Shown here: one piece after another, positions 50,701 to 64,000 of the stretch | How the letters are laid out: the number at the start of each line of letters is the position of its first letter | Position numbering within the stretch: the first letter of the stretch is position 1 | NCBI GenBank assembly: GCA_008711295.1 | Contig: VUYV01000044.1 | Coordinates: 1,059,201-1,123,200 of the forward strand | From: Anarhynchus alexandrinus | Taxonomy: Eukaryota; Chordata; Aves; Charadriiformes; Charadriidae | Length of the DNA stretch: 64,000 nucleotides | Direction of reading: 5' to 3' | Position numbers and translations under genes: made by a program | Notes under the pieces: generated by a model | Seen by the model: only the letters and a program-made list of their open reading frames with translations | What the model was told of the DNA's origin: nothing | Databases searched by the model: none

Positions 50701-53700
50701 TCTAATAGCACTGAATCATTGTCCTTCCTAACAAACTTCAGATGACTGAGATTAGACAAACTTAAGCAAAATTAGTAAATTTTAATTGATACCTTAGTCT
50801 TAAGTAGTCATACTAAATATACCACACATACAAAAAAAAATATAAGCCATCTCCTAGAAAATCTGCAAGCATTTCTTTACCTGCTTGCCGTCTGTGATCC
50901 CCATAGTCCTGGTGAGGAGGAAGTGGAACCATTATAAATTGGAAGTTCCAAAGAATTGTTTCTTAAATGGCCCTTTATGATGTGAAATACGCTGTCATTA
51001 AGGATCATTAATTTATAGCACTCCTGTCAAAATTACAACATTCATACAAAACTTTAGTGCTGTAGCAGGTTGGTGCTAAAATAGCCCAACTTCACAAACA
51101 TCCTAATCAGTTTCCTTGTGACCCAGAATCAACATAGCTTTTTGACTCTATATATTAAATAATTGAAATATTTGTCACAAGACTTCTGCCTTCTAGCTGG
51201 TTTGAAGAGCACCCCTTCTTTATGGAAGAAAAGAAATTCCTATGTTCTGCCATGCTATCTAAAGCTGTCAACCAGCCAGGCATCTCAGGACTCCTACTTC
51301 TTCCTATCTATGACACCACAGTTAAAAGCTCTGTCTAGTAAAAATACTGTAGCTGAGATTATTAAGAAGCATTTTTTTTCTTTCAGATAATCTTTTTATT
51401 GGAAATTTAGGTAACATTGGAAAGTCAGGATTCATCTAGCACTGAGAAACACTTACTGTCCTTCACCTTTTTACAATTCTGCTGAAAGTAAAAACTTTCG
51501 ATGAAACTGAAGGCTACATGAGAACCAAATAGATAAAACCCAAGCTTTACTGAAATACCATGAAATCTGTGGAATGGTCAACATTTCCACATCCCAGTCT
51601 TACATAATTCTGAGAACAAGGAAGATTAAAGCCTTTCAGATAAAATACCAGCATCTACTTTCCCCCCCCAAAGGAAAATTACTTATTATTTATTGCATTT
51701 GTTGGCAAGTCTAAAAAAATGGGTTTGTTTTTGGTTTTGCTTTGGTTTTTTTTTTTACAAGGCATCTTTCTTTAATTCAGAGAAAACTGTATCTTATTCT
51801 GCATACCCACAGTTAAATGTCTTATATATGGAATTTGAGAAATAAAGTTTATATATACAGCTAAGATTTGAGAAAATATGAAAAATTCAACAGCCAGTAA
51901 TTGAACTGCTGTAGGTGATTGCCCCAGAAGTACTTTGTATGGCATACTAATTCCAAAGATGGATTCTATACAGCACTAGAAATTGTTTATGCAGATCACA
52001 TTTACAATCAAGAGGAAATATGCTACTAACTTTTATAACTTGGGTAAGGTTTCATTAAATCTTCTCACCAGAGTAATGGATGCAGGACTAGGGAATGTAA
52101 GTTTTGTTTTCCTGGTAGAACCCTTGATCATTTTTTTTTATTTGTATTATCAGGGATTCTCTGGAAAGTAAGCAAACACCTCCCAGCAACTGGCTGGTAA
52201 TTTTGGGGACACAAACTACCTTTTACAGAATACTTAGCAGAAAGAAGTAATTAAATGCATGCTTCCCTTCATATCTTCTGCGATTAGTTTGCACAGAGAT
52301 AAGATAGATATGTGACAAACACTTGTCATTCGCGTGGCCACAAGTGAAAAATATTTTCCGATTTGAAGCTCAATTCTGAATCAGTCTGAACACACTCACC
52401 TCAAGATTAAATCTCAGCAACTTTCACTTTTTACTCTACATAGTTGGTAAGCATCTTTACCCTAGAATTTCATCACAGAATGCTCATACAATAACAAGCA
52501 CAATGTGTATTTTATCATATACATATAAGAAAAAACTCAAAGAAGAGAAGACGCATGTGAACTTTTTTTTTTACAAGCAAGTATATATTCACAGCAACAC
52601 AATGAGCACACAACTACAAAAATTGTTGTTACAGTTATTGCATTCATAATTCATTCTACAATGACCATGTGTTATACCTGAAGAACTGATAGCAACGTAT
52701 GCATATATAGATGTTATCTCCTACTGTTATCATAATGGATTATTATTTGGCATATGGTTGAAATGGAATGGTTGCTCACTGCAGTTATGAACGGCTGGCT
52801 ATATCTAGACTATCGCAATTACCAAATACCAGGTTTAGAGTGATTACCTTCTGAAATTTTTAACATTTTCTTCTTTGCAGAATGGTAGTTTGATGCATCT
52901 CTACATGACTCCACTTTTCTGCTATGCCAGACACAGTAGAGGAAATTCACTAGTTCACACTAATGATGAGGGTTTCTTAACAAATTTAGTTTGGAAACGT
53001 GTGATGTGACAGAATTTAATCACATATATTGAATAATGATGTTATGTCTGCAAAGCCAGGTTTTGTTTTCAAGTAGTTCTCATTAGTGCTGGGTACATGT
53101 TTAGCACTTAAGCTCTACTACAAAACAACTTATTTTGTAAGCCATTAAATTAACTAACTTGATTTACATGTGGATTTGCCTGTTACAACCAAACACAACC
53201 CCTTTCTCTCCTTCCATTCATAAATGGCCTTCTGCAACATGTCACTCTTCAGCCCTGGTCCCAGCTCCACCTAAACTTCCACAAATTACAACTAAACCAA
53301 GAAGTATTACACCTGATGCCAATCTGTGTTTGCACTGATTAATACATACAGACTGACAAAAATTGGCTAACAAAAGAAAATTGTTCAGCTGAAGCTTTTA
53401 CCTGAAGCCTTTCCCTGTAACAAGCCACTTAACTGACCCACCCACCCTTTTCCAAAACCATATATATTTACAGCCGATATAAAAATTATGGAGAAGCTAG
53501 AATCTTGCCTTCATAACGTCCCCAAAGTTTGATACTGAACAGTAGTACATTGCCAAAGGGGTGCCAATCGTCTATTTAGGGAAAGAAACACTTATTGGTG
53601 GGTTTCATGCATGCTAGCAACAGAAAAGAAAGGAGAAACTTAAGATTCTTCAGTTTCTGCATATAAGAATCAAATTCGCTTTCATTTATCCTAATGTAAA

Positions 53701-54043
53701 GTCAGAGGTACTTTTCTTGAAATCTAAACAATTATACTTGTAAGAGAGACAGAACTATATTGTATATAACAAACTTTAAACTATTTACTGAAATATATGT
53801 ATTTTTACATACAGTATGTGAAATGCAAGAGAACCAAACCATCATCTGGGAAACAACTCCATCAACTGATCCCTTTTAAAGACTCTTTTTTTTAAGGAGG
53901 ATGGAAGGGAAGAAAAGTTTTTTTTCTCTTCCTAACCTGTCAGGTACCACTGCAAATTTCAACAGATGCAGTAAGTAGGGACTTTGAAACCTTGCTACTG
54001 TCCCCAGTTTTCCCCTCCACTTCTCTGAAGCAAAGGGCTTTGG
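47734..54043. other. Non-coding region, possibly including a 3' UTR on the minus strand
   Basis: No gene is recognised in the left part. A TA/CA-rich tract lies at 50209-50260 and a G/T-rich tract at 51720-51757. If the exon-like block at 54052-54137 is a terminal exon, the sequence leftward of it would be its 3' UTR. It is AT-rich and lacks open frames, and an AATAAA on the minus strand occurs near 51687, but nothing proves transcription. Frames at 48910-49197 and 49145-49408 show no domain. Confidence 0.35.
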
Positions 54044-54051
54044 TTAAGCAG

Positions 54052-54137
54052 TTATCCATCTGAGTACATCAAGTAGAGACAGATTGTGGCTGCGAGTGTA
54101 GTCAGGAAAGAATAGCTGCTGGACACACAACCTGGCA
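54052..54137 (-). other. Possible 3'-terminal exon encoding a hydrophobic C-terminus
   Basis: On the minus strand an excellent acceptor, TTTTCCTTTTCCCTTTCAG (54138-54156), is followed in one frame by 27 codons and a TAA (54052-54054). The peptide (PGCVSSSYSF, then LTTLAATICLYLMYSDG) has a small-residue stretch followed by a hydrophobic segment and a short end, as in GPI-anchor signals. A second frame is also open to a TAA at 54044-54046 (ARLCVQQLFFPDYTRSHNLS near its start), so the frame is ambiguous. No gene is recognised and no partner exon was found. Confidence 0.27.
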
Positions 54138-54156
54138 CTGAAAGGGAAAAGGAAAA

Positions 54157-57100
54157 TTAACAGGCATAAGCCCTGGTCTTCACTTTTTGGAACAGAAGGG
54201 CTGAGGGGGGAAAGAGATTAAGGAATGAAGAGAGAAAAACTATACTTGAAACTGGAAAAGAATGCAGGAGTGATTACATAGGCTTCTAATCAAACAAGAC
54301 GTTAGGAGAAAAAGGGAAAATAGCACATCTAATCAGAAAACACTCCATTACTCCAAGAAGAAGAATACAGTAGTTTAACACACACTATAGTTAAACACAG
54401 AGCCAAGAGAACAATAGAGTCAGCACTTCCTTAACAAAGTCCTTACTTCCACAGTTGCAGGTGTATTATACCACCATAGCACTGCACAATTTAGTCCCAA
54501 GAGCCAGATCTGTGTGCATTTCAGAACGTGCGCTCTGCGACTCCCCTAGAGACTTAAAGTAAGCAAAATCATTAATATACACAAAACCTAATACTCTCTA
54601 TTGCTCCATACAGCCTGAATTTAGTTTGTAATATTTATTAAAGTGACACTCTGATCCCATTTCATTTATACAAGAAGTCCTGCTGGAAACAAAATTCTTC
54701 ACTGCATTCTATTGAGAAAGGCTCCCATCAAGCATAGTTATAGATAATTCTTGACACTCATGCTATATTTTAATTTCAAAAATACTTGCCTTTAGAAACA
54801 ATAAAGCTACCACTTATTTTTCACTTGTTAAAAGAGTACATATTTCTTCTAGATTCTCCTTTTACTAAAAATGCTTTGAGCTGCAATCTACATTAAAACT
54901 AAAACTTCCATGCAGGACTGGGCTTTTTTTGTGCCATTGCAACACTGAAGAAAGCTATTTACATCCATCGTATTTTGGCTATTTCGAGAAATTTAGTTTA
55001 GCCATACTACTAAAAAATTGCTACCAGTGCAACAAATACTGAGCATACACAACTCATATCTGAGCACAGCTGCATTTTCTTAAAAAAAGAAAAGAAAACA
55101 AAAAACCCTGATATTAGAATATTTTCAGAGATTAAATAATATTTAATTGGTGATGTTTTCAACTTATCTTTCTGCACACTCGTTTATTTCCCCTTCCTTG
55201 TCCTTTCTGTATATTGTGATGTGCCACCATTCACAAAAGCTGAGATTTTTGTTTTGTCTTTGTCTCCTGTACTATCACCTATAATCATGCAAGAAACTAT
55301 GACCTTGTACAAAAATATAAAGAAAAATAACTCATGAATGAAACGCTACCCAGTTCCAATGCACCCAAGAAAGCAGGCATTCAGAGACGTGCATGATGTA
55401 CAGGTTTCTGATAGTATGTGAGACACACCATCAGTCACTATCTACAGGCAAAGGAAAACATTTTTCTAAGCTTTCAGTCACTCTGATGGAACACAGTTGC
55501 ATATATTACCATGGCAGTTAGCATATAACTGCAAGGAATATGATATTTGCTATAAATCTGTCTGCTACAAGCCAAAAATACCAGTTAATTCTGGCCTAAA
55601 AGGTCCTTCTCAGTTTTGAAACTCTTTTATTTTGCAAGCAGGCCAGAATTGTGCAGAAAAAGCATTAAACAGACTGAAAAAGAAGAACAAAAGGCAAGCA
55701 TCTAAAGAGACCAAAATACAATACATAACAGGGACCAACAGAATGTTTACTTAAGCAACGCAATCAAGAATACAGTTCTTGCACATCTAATACAGAACAA
55801 TCTTGCTAGAGTAATTTCAGTGAATGGGTATCTGAAGTTGTCAAAAACTGTAAGCTAAGCCTAACCTCTGTGCCTTAACTAGAGATTCACTAATTTAAGC
55901 AGTCTATAAACAGAGAGCTATGCATATATCACTAATGCTAGTGATTTTAAGTACTGTATATGAAGTTGCCAATAACCATAAGAAATACGTATGAGACCAA
56001 CGTACTATGAGCACAGAAAGACAAGGTTAAACACATCTAAAGAAAAACATCCCTGACACTCCTGTTTTTAATCTTTTACTATGCAAGTCAATCTATTAAA
56101 AAAAATATACACACACACGCACAACAGGTATCTGACAGATTAGATCTATTCCCATTCTAGATCCTCAATACCATTGGTCTCTACCAACAATTGTCTGCAT
56201 GTACACAACATCTGTGAAATATACAACACAAATACTAAGAATTTAGGCTACAATAAAAGTCCATGGGTAAAAGAACCTGAACCTTCTGGCATTGAGCTAG
56301 TTGTGGTTACAATACACTCAAAGGATAACTGTTCAGAAATCTCAGCATCTTCCCACAATGCAAAAGTAAACAGACAGTAAAGAGTTTGGTTTCAAAATGT
56401 GTTTTTTCCAGAATATGGTCTGCTTTATTAGTGCTAAATTGATTCTATATAAAACACTTGTAGGTGCAAGAAAAGCAGACTTTTATGAAAAAACTTTTGA
56501 TTTGGTGAATAATATAATTAAGGAACAGTAGCATTATTAATATAATTTTATACAAATAGTAACTACAGACATCTATCAATAGCATTGCTTAAATCAGGTT
56601 CTACAAGTATGCCAACAATACCTACTGTTATCCATTGGGACCAGAATCACCAACTTGAAATGTAACCAGTTTCTGGAGAGGCATTCAGAAAAGTATTATA
56701 TCAACAGGATCATCATCTCCTAATCCTGCTCATGTCCTGCTCCTTCCAAGAGCCAAGGTCTGATATCTCAGAGAAAGGGGAAACCCTTTATCACCCTGAT
56801 AACACATGTTCAGCCAAAGCTTGCCAATTTGCACAGATGACAAGCATCATTTTTTTTGATTTCTAGAAATTATCAATTTACATTTGCAGCATAAGGCTTG
56901 CCTCAAATTACTTCAGCATTACTATCAAACTTTTTTTTTTTAAAAAAAGCAACTGTGCCATACATCTGACAAACTTCCTACTGTCATGAACTGCCGTAGC
57001 AGATGAGTCAGTCAGGAGATATATACTTCACAGTAATACCTTATTTAACATTCCGCAGTTATTTCTTTTTAACGCCATATACTATCTTATTCTCAAGCTG

Positions 57101-59528
57101 GGGAAAGCTCAGTTCCTTGTTCATATCTGCTCTTAGTTCTGACAACTCCCTCTAGTTTTCCCTCTGAGGCATAAAATGTGCACACATGTACAGTCTCTCA
57201 CATCTTTCAGAAGACATATCCTACTCCAATCTCTGCTACCTTCCTTTAACCTCACACACTCGCCCCTTCTTCTCTTTTCAATCTCCAATCACAAATGCAC
57301 GGCTGACAGCCACCTTTCTTTCAGTACTGCATCTGGGAATAGCCAACATGTCAGAATCACAAAATGAACTAATTCCTTTTTCTCTCTGACTACAAACAAC
57401 TCCCCTTCTCTCAGGCTGACAAATTAGGATCTTTTCTTCACATGGTTACAGTCTCTGCAAACTACTGACAACTCAATGAGAGGCCAACTAAATAAATCAT
57501 TCAAAACGAAAGAGCTGCTTAAGCTGTAAGTGACCTGAAACAGCTGGTAAATTTTTAAATGCCTACACCCTCCTCGCAAAGCAATGAGATATTCTGTATA
57601 AATAAACAGGGGCTTTCCTAACCTGCTGGGCTATCAGCAAACAGGGTTAAGAAGGAAGCACAGGAACTGGGAATGAGCAGGGATAATTAATTTTCCTTGA
57701 AGGACTGCAACACTGCCATTAGTTTCCTTGAAGCGTACAGAATGTAGGAACAGCCTCAATTAAAACTGATGTTCAAATGCCAACTGTGCTTGTCTTTTAA
57801 TCACATGCTTTGCATATTGATTTTGATATAAATGTGTACTATGGAGTATGATATTTTTATTGTGAGAAATACTTTAAGAAAAAAGGTCCATTTGGAGAAA
57901 AAAAATTCAGCACTATTCTGTGGACATTAACAAACATCTATCACATTTTCCACAAGTTTAACTACTTAAGCAGACATTTGTCTCCCATAATAAAAAAAAC
58001 ACTTAGAGGTATTTTTCTATGGGACACTGTCTGCTATTTGTTATTTGTTTTTGCAAAGTTTCACTTTAAACTGGAATGTGCTTAATATTAGAAGGTCCAG
58101 TGTAAAGCTCCCAAAAGCTTGATGCTAACTTCTTTACATAGCTATTTTATTCTACTAGCCTAGATAATATAACATTTGAAGAAAATAAGAGTGAATTGTA
58201 TTATCACTCACATTTTTGTAAACATTTTGAGGACCACTTGGAATACAGTATTCTCTGCAATAAGCTGTCAGGGAAAGGCAGCTACTTTCAAAAATAATGG
58301 TGGTAGCAAGAAACTGCAACAGAGAACACAGAAAAAAAGAATGACAGAAAAAAAGGATTCCAGCTTCAAAGATCCTAATGCCAGGCAGAACAGATCATTT
58401 GTAGTTTCATTTTCATTGTCACCGTTAAAAAAATGATGCTGTTTTATTTAAATAAGAAAGAACAGAGCTATAATCTAGGCCTATGCATAAGAACCAGCAA
58501 GGACATAAAATACAATGCACAAACTTCCCCCACCAATAACTTCATTCCAATCACCACATCCCTTCTGTATGGATAACTGAACAGAAAAGACATTATTCTG
58601 GTGGTCTTTCATCTCTTGTCCTTGCCAACACTTTTCAGCTATAACTCATTTTTTAGCCACCAGGATGAAATATGTTTGATGGCTAAATTAGCTAAGTACA
58701 AAATAAAGTTCCAATAAGAACAGGCCCTCACTGAACCCAGCAAAAGCTGAAGCAATGCTAGTGGAGGAGAACGGGAGTTATCAAAGAAACAGCACATAAG
58801 TTCAAGCAAGGACGAAGTGGACAAAATAGTCTGCACCCTTTGGGTAACCCTAGTTTAATCATTACCATTGACTCAGACAGCCAAAACCACCTTAAGCACC
58901 TTCCTTCCAGTTATAGATGACAGGATAACTCAGTTTGATCAACTAGTAAATAACTACCATCCAACCACAACAAACCAAAGAGCTCACAGTACCCCTGTTT
59001 TGCATCCTATACTATATTTAGTTCAGCTTCCTCTCTCTTTTCAGGATGGGTAATAACTTACAGAAAATTACTCTGTCCTATGTTAGGCTATTACACACCA
59101 CCTCTGCTAGAGGAGCAACACAATAACCTGGTAGATATCAGTTAGCTGTAACAGCACAGATCTCCACATAAGCCACATTGTCTCCTCATTCTCTTTGGCA
59201 CATGCTTTTGGCGAGTGCAGCATATTCTAGACTTGACATGTGGAGAAATTTTGCTGTACAAAAAGTCAGGAAATGCTCTAGATTTTCCATAGTAGCTTCT
59301 CCAACTTAAGTGTAATGAAGGCATCTCTCTGTTGCAGTCAAGTATCTTTCTTGCACTCTGCATTAGCAGAGATACCAGAAACATCAGGGATGCCCATCTT
59401 CATAACAGAGGCTGAATGGAACTAATAGGTCAGACATACTATTACTTCAGCTGCACCTCACTTGGAAGGAGACAGTCCATATTTAAGCAAGAGACAGGAG
59501 CAATAAATTACAATTTCATTTTGAAGTC
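54157..59528. other. Non-coding AT-rich region
   Basis: No supportable gene. On the minus strand 54430-54541 has an acceptor-like sequence and 36 open codons ending at GAAGTAAGG, too weak to call. A short CA-rich run sits at 56108-56122, and a T-run next to an A-run at 56932-56947. Pyrimidine-rich sequence occurs around 57190-57270. Confidence 0.4.
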
Positions 59529-59601
59529 ATCTCCTGCTTGAAGGAATTCAACTAAACGACCTCCACAGGCCGCTCCTAGCCTAAATGATTCTGTGATAGA
59601 G
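59529..59601 (+). mobile_element. CR1 LINE extreme 3' end
   Basis: TGAAGGAATTCAACTAAACG, ACCTCCACAGGCCGCTCCTA and GCCTAAATGATTCTGTGAT correspond to the last 70 or so bases of CR1 (family form GGACTAGATGACCTCCAGAGG...CCAACCTAAATGATTCTGTGAT). Only this tail is present. Confidence 0.75.
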
Positions 59602-59663
59602 AAGTAAAGCCAAAAAGTATGTTACAAGAATTCAGTTTACCATAAAATCACAGCAAGTTTTTT

Positions 59664-59694
59664 GTTATTGTTGTTGTTGGTGGTGGTGGTGGTA
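59664..59694 (+). repeat. (TTG)n-(TGG)n microsatellite
   Basis: About four TTG units pass directly into about five TGG units, a compound trinucleotide microsatellite likely to vary in length between individuals. Confidence 0.85.
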
Positions 59695-59701
59695 TGTATA
59701 G

Positions 59702-62700
59702 CACAACACAACAAGCACTAAGTATTTTGTGCATGTAAAGCTACACAAAGCAGAATCTACTGCATCTTATTTCCAAACAAAAACTATTAATTGCCACTGA
59801 ATTTCAAACAATTTCTATAATATTACAAGAATGCTCAGTAGGAATTCTGAACAGATCTGGTGTCAAAGGAGAAGGCTTCTCCAGTCTCTTATATTTTTAT
59901 GTAGTTAGTTAAGCACACCTTAAATTTGAAGTATAGTTCATTCAGACTCTCATAATTCATCACACACAACATGCATTAGGCAAGGTCTGAAGAAACATGA
60001 AGAATTAGCATTAAAAAGAACAGAGTTCTGGCACAGACATGTCACTGCAGCTTCCTTTACTATAAGGTGGCATCACAAATTTACGGATGGAGTTTGCTTC
60101 AGGCTTTTCATAAGAAATAAATACTGTTCCTCTTAACAATTTGGTTGAAAATAGAAAACAGCTTGTCATAGCTTCTTATTAAAGATAAAACTCTCCATAT
60201 TTCTAAATAGCCATTCGGTGTACAGCACAAGCAAATAGCAGAATCAATACTGCCATAGACTGACCAGATGAAAAAAAGTCTAAGACATATGTTAAAATTG
60301 AAACATTCTTGCTTTTTAGTTGGGGGATACACTGGCAGCACAAAACTGAATCACAGCTAAAGCTGAAGAGGAACAGCTTTCTAGCCAGACTTTAACCAAG
60401 CACACCACCTGAACTTCGCCATCAGCACAGATTCATATATGAATGAATAATTGTCACAAATGCAGTCACAATTATAGTAACTTTGCAAGACATAATTTAA
60501 CATCAAGCGATCAAAATGTCTACTGCATTTTGAGATATAAAGAAGGTAACATCATCTGCAGAATATGTAGATTAAGCTGACATTCATCTCTGCATAAAAA
60601 TGCTGGTGCTTGGTCCATTTAAAGTAACAGATTTAAAGAGAATTGTCTTAAAAACATATTTATTTTGGACATTTTAAGCTGCAGCACTATCATACAAACA
60701 GTATGCATCTGCAATATTAATTTTAAAAAGAGGAGGATTAAGAGCCACATGATAATAATTAATGAAAATAATAAATAAAAAACAATACAACTCATCTATG
60801 GTGTCCCATGTACAATGAAAAACCTAATTCAGTGTACACAATCACACCCTCTGCCAGGCATTTGCCTGTCAATATGTAATACACAAAGGAACTTGGACAG
60901 TTATTTTATGAAAAGTTGTATTCCTTGCTGTCATTTCTCTGTTGATCTGTTTCATCTTTGTTTTTAACCAAATACACATAGGTAGAGCCTATACTAGGAG
61001 ACAAACAGCTGAAGCACATTCCTAGGAAAGTATCTTAGATTTCATATTTCTAATGAACATGAGTGCTCGAAGAAAATGCAGTAAAGCAACCTTTATACAG
61101 TTAAGGTATTATAATACAAAGAGAACTGCCCAGCAATAAACATGTAATGAAAACCACACTTCTGTTATAACATATTGGGGGGGGATGAGGAACAGTTGGT
61201 ATAAAAAAAAACCAACACAAAAACCACACAACAGTGCCCTCCCATACATATATTCCTAGTATTATTAGCAAAGTAATAAACAGCAAGAAGTACATTGAGA
61301 GTCTAGTCCTATACTGATTTCCTCATTCTTAGACATCTCATCACTTCCTAACATTAAGTGCTCAGACTAGACAAATAAAAAAAAATCCCTCTATTTAAAA
61401 TCCAAGTAAATAAATAAAGGCAGACTGAGAAGGATTTGTTCCGTAGACAAGTCATTTGTGCCTAGCCGTTAACATTAAGAGCTTATCTACTTCAGCATCT
61501 AGTTCCCTACAAGATCCTTCCCCATCTAACATCTGCTAACAGAAGTAACATTAAAATTTATCAGCCGTGCACCATGTCAGAGAAGAGATCGCGGTCCTGC
61601 AACCCACAGAAGCGAGAATCAAAGTCTACTGCCAATTTTTCAGCTGGTTTAGAGAGAACGTTTTTCCAAAATAAACGTGCAGCACAAAAGTAAAAAAAAA
61701 ACAGGCAAACGAAAAGCTGAAGAAAACAGCCCATAAACACAGATAAAGGGCTAAATTAAACATTGTTCTGAAACGGTAAATACAGACAGTCCAGATTATT
61801 CACTTCCATTATGCCACTTTTTCAATTCCTCAACCTTAATCCTGTAGGATTATGAGCCAGTTTGGTGCCTATAACTTCACTAGTCTGTCCTAGTAGCTAC
61901 ATACTACTAGAAGCCTAAGTACCCTTTACTTCTCACATTCACACCACCAGCCCAGGTAGCAGGAGGTAAGAGACAGATTCAAACCCAGTAAAAGGCTCCA
62001 CCACAAGTCCATAAGGCAACCAACCCATAAAGAACGTTACATACGAACTTCTGCACACTCGTTATTTGCTCACTTTGTAACATGCAAAGCAAGAAGCCTG
62101 AAAAGGATTTTTCATTGACTGAAGTCAAGGCCAACTGGATGTCTGACAGGACAAAAGTTTTGTTGCCTTGCAAAGAACATATTGCTATGTTTCTAGGATG
62201 GAAGAATGAAATCTATTACTTCTGTTCACTAGAGCCAAATACAAACTCTATTTTTCCAGGAACATTCATTTCCTTTTTTCCAACTATTTTTAATTGTAGA
62301 TTTATACTTCATAATCAAGAAAATACTTTTTCCTGAAGATTTAAACTTAGTAAAACCTATAGATTATGCAACAAATCTAATTTTAACTGCATTAGGTAAA
62401 TACTGGGGCACTGTCAAACACAGCTGCAAAGTGTGTAAACAGGAACAGTGTTGGACTGACAATGTTCTTTGCATAGTACCCCAAATAGAGCACATTAGGT
62501 TTCACACGGCATCATTTTTAGGGCTTCCCAGGAAGCATTTTGCCTATCTCATCATATTGTGTCATATGTCACATCACATTGACTTCAAAATCAGTCACAT
62601 GAAAATAAAATCAAGACCCTCTAGGTAGGGGAATGGGAGGAGGATAAGAGTTTTGGGTAAAAAGGGGTGTGAGGTATCAAATACACTTCCCTAATACCCC

Positions 62701-64000
62701 ATTGACATGGCAGATGTTTAACATGGGGAAGAAAGTTTTCATTCTCAGTTCCACCATTCCCTCACGTACCAGTTAAAGAGTTTGCTTCCTCCTCCTCCCC
62801 TGTATGGCTGCTAGCTATGCTAAAATAGCCCTTACCAACTTTCCGGGTTCAGGGGCAGGTGTTCTATCTTACCACTGAGAACCTCCTTTTTAAACAAAAG
62901 GATGCAGAAGGCTCATATGACAATTACATTAAAATATTATACATGAAAAATTGGTATAAGTTTTCACAAGCTACTTTAATCATTTTACATTCTTTTCCTG
63001 TTGCATATAAAATCATGTTGCAAATTCAAGTTTTATTTTCCAAATAAAGCAGATGTTAATAAGTTACTTTAAGTGTTATTTCCACTTATAACTGCCACAG
63101 TAAATAGAATTTGCACTGTTAGAATAACATGTTTTGCACCTCACTCTCCCAACATTCTCTAAGTTGTCATGGACCCTACAATTACGAAACAAAACGTCTA
63201 ATAACCTACAATATTTACTTCAAGGGCATTATATACTATTTCCTTATCGAAAGGCAACAATTCCTAAAAAAATTTTAAAGCTCAAGGAAGCTGTTATTAA
63301 AAGATTTATACGGTATAAACTGTTCACAGTTCCATCCCTAGAGTGTGAAATTAGTGACTGAAGAAAGATTTCACAGGAACTTAATCTGAGTGCAGTGCTA
63401 TTGCAAAGGATTTGCAATTTTGGTCTCCTTGCCAAATCCCACATATTTGCAAGCTGCTGTAGTTATTCATGCAAAGCAACAGATAATCAGCAGTGACTAA
63501 AGCTTTTTTACATTTATATTGAACACAGAGCTCTTTTCTTTCTATCTGTGTGTATCTAATACCTTAGGCACGGCAAGGTCGTATCTGAAGTAAGCACTAG
63601 GGAAGTTCCTAATACCACAAGTTATAAAAGTGTTTCTGATTTCATATTTTAATAAAATTCTGGAAACCTCTCTGAGTTCTATTTGCAGCCAACATCAGAA
63701 AAAGACGCAGACTGAAGTTCAACATGCAAGTGAATGAACAGCATTTGCATTTTAATTGTTTATAGGCTTTGTGCACTCATTTAATAACACAGTAAATTCC
63801 ATGATTCCGTAACACACATATCATCACATTGAAACATATGGATCCCTCGGACAAGTGACCACAGCTAGAGCAACACTGAAAGACTGACAAGGCTATTCCC
63901 TCCACTAAGCATGCCTCGGTTAAATGCCAAGAACACATGCATACATTCACTTGTGGCTCAGTCAAGCATCCCAACCCAGTGGCTACAGAGCAAAAAGCAA
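59702..64000. other. Non-coding AT-rich region to the window end
   Basis: No supportable gene. A G-run (61176-61183) and an A/C-rich tract (61203-61232) are visible. A 39-codon ATG frame (61574-61693) in a locally CpG-containing patch is discussed as a finding. Frames near 58-64 kb on both strands show no recognisable domain. Confidence 0.4.

Noticed and set aside
1..64000. CRISPR arrays, tRNA/rRNA genes, bacterial operons, phage or plasmid modules
   Set aside because: No regularly spaced repeats, no cloverleaf with A/B boxes that I could see, no ribosome binding sites or tightly packed genes. The repeat content is vertebrate.

Overview
The window looks like an AT-rich, non-coding or intronic stretch of a bird nuclear genome, probably a neoavian species rather than a fowl. 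The evidence is the repeat content. There are several CR1 LINE fragments, three of them ending in or near the avian CR1 3' signature (ATTCTATGATTCTAT). There are two solo LTRs of one endogenous-retrovirus family (TGTCCTGGTTTCAG... type), each with TG...CA ends and an intact 5-bp target-site duplication, the size typical of ERVL-class elements. Older amniote-wide repeats are also present. I see no bacterial-type genes, operons, CRISPR arrays, rRNA or convincing tRNA genes, and no complete protein-coding gene.

Layout: 1-1530 is a minus-strand CR1 coding remnant (endonuclease to reverse transcriptase) that runs off the left edge. 1974-2506 and 8550-9140 are solo LTRs. 7481-7639 is an old MIR-type SINE. 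10468-10616 and 12142-12290 are two copies of a 149-bp sequence on either side of a CR1 3' end (11650-11924). 24559-24638 is the remnant of a palindromic element. 25330-26285 is a very old CR1-type LINE. 37927-38509 is a 248-bp direct duplication around a CR1 piece and the only N of the window. 39361-40362 is a plus-strand CR1 3' half whose catalytic motif is lost. 43006-43150, 47612-47733 and 59529-59601 are further LINE/SINE 3' ends. The remainder is mostly unique AT-rich sequence with simple repeats.

Most listed open reading frames are what chance gives in 64 kb of AT-rich DNA. Four minus-strand blocks (54052-54137, 38542-38732, 37638-37920, 33299-33567) look more exon-like: three have strong purine-first codon patterns, and most have plausible splice signals. 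I cannot name the gene. They may be exons or decayed exons of an unrecognised minus-strand gene, or chance. No new biological system could be demonstrated. The most interesting item is the duplicated, N-punctuated locus at 37.6-38.7 kb, which is either a haplotype/assembly artefact exposing a polymorphic CR1 insertion or a real recent duplication beside an exon-like block.
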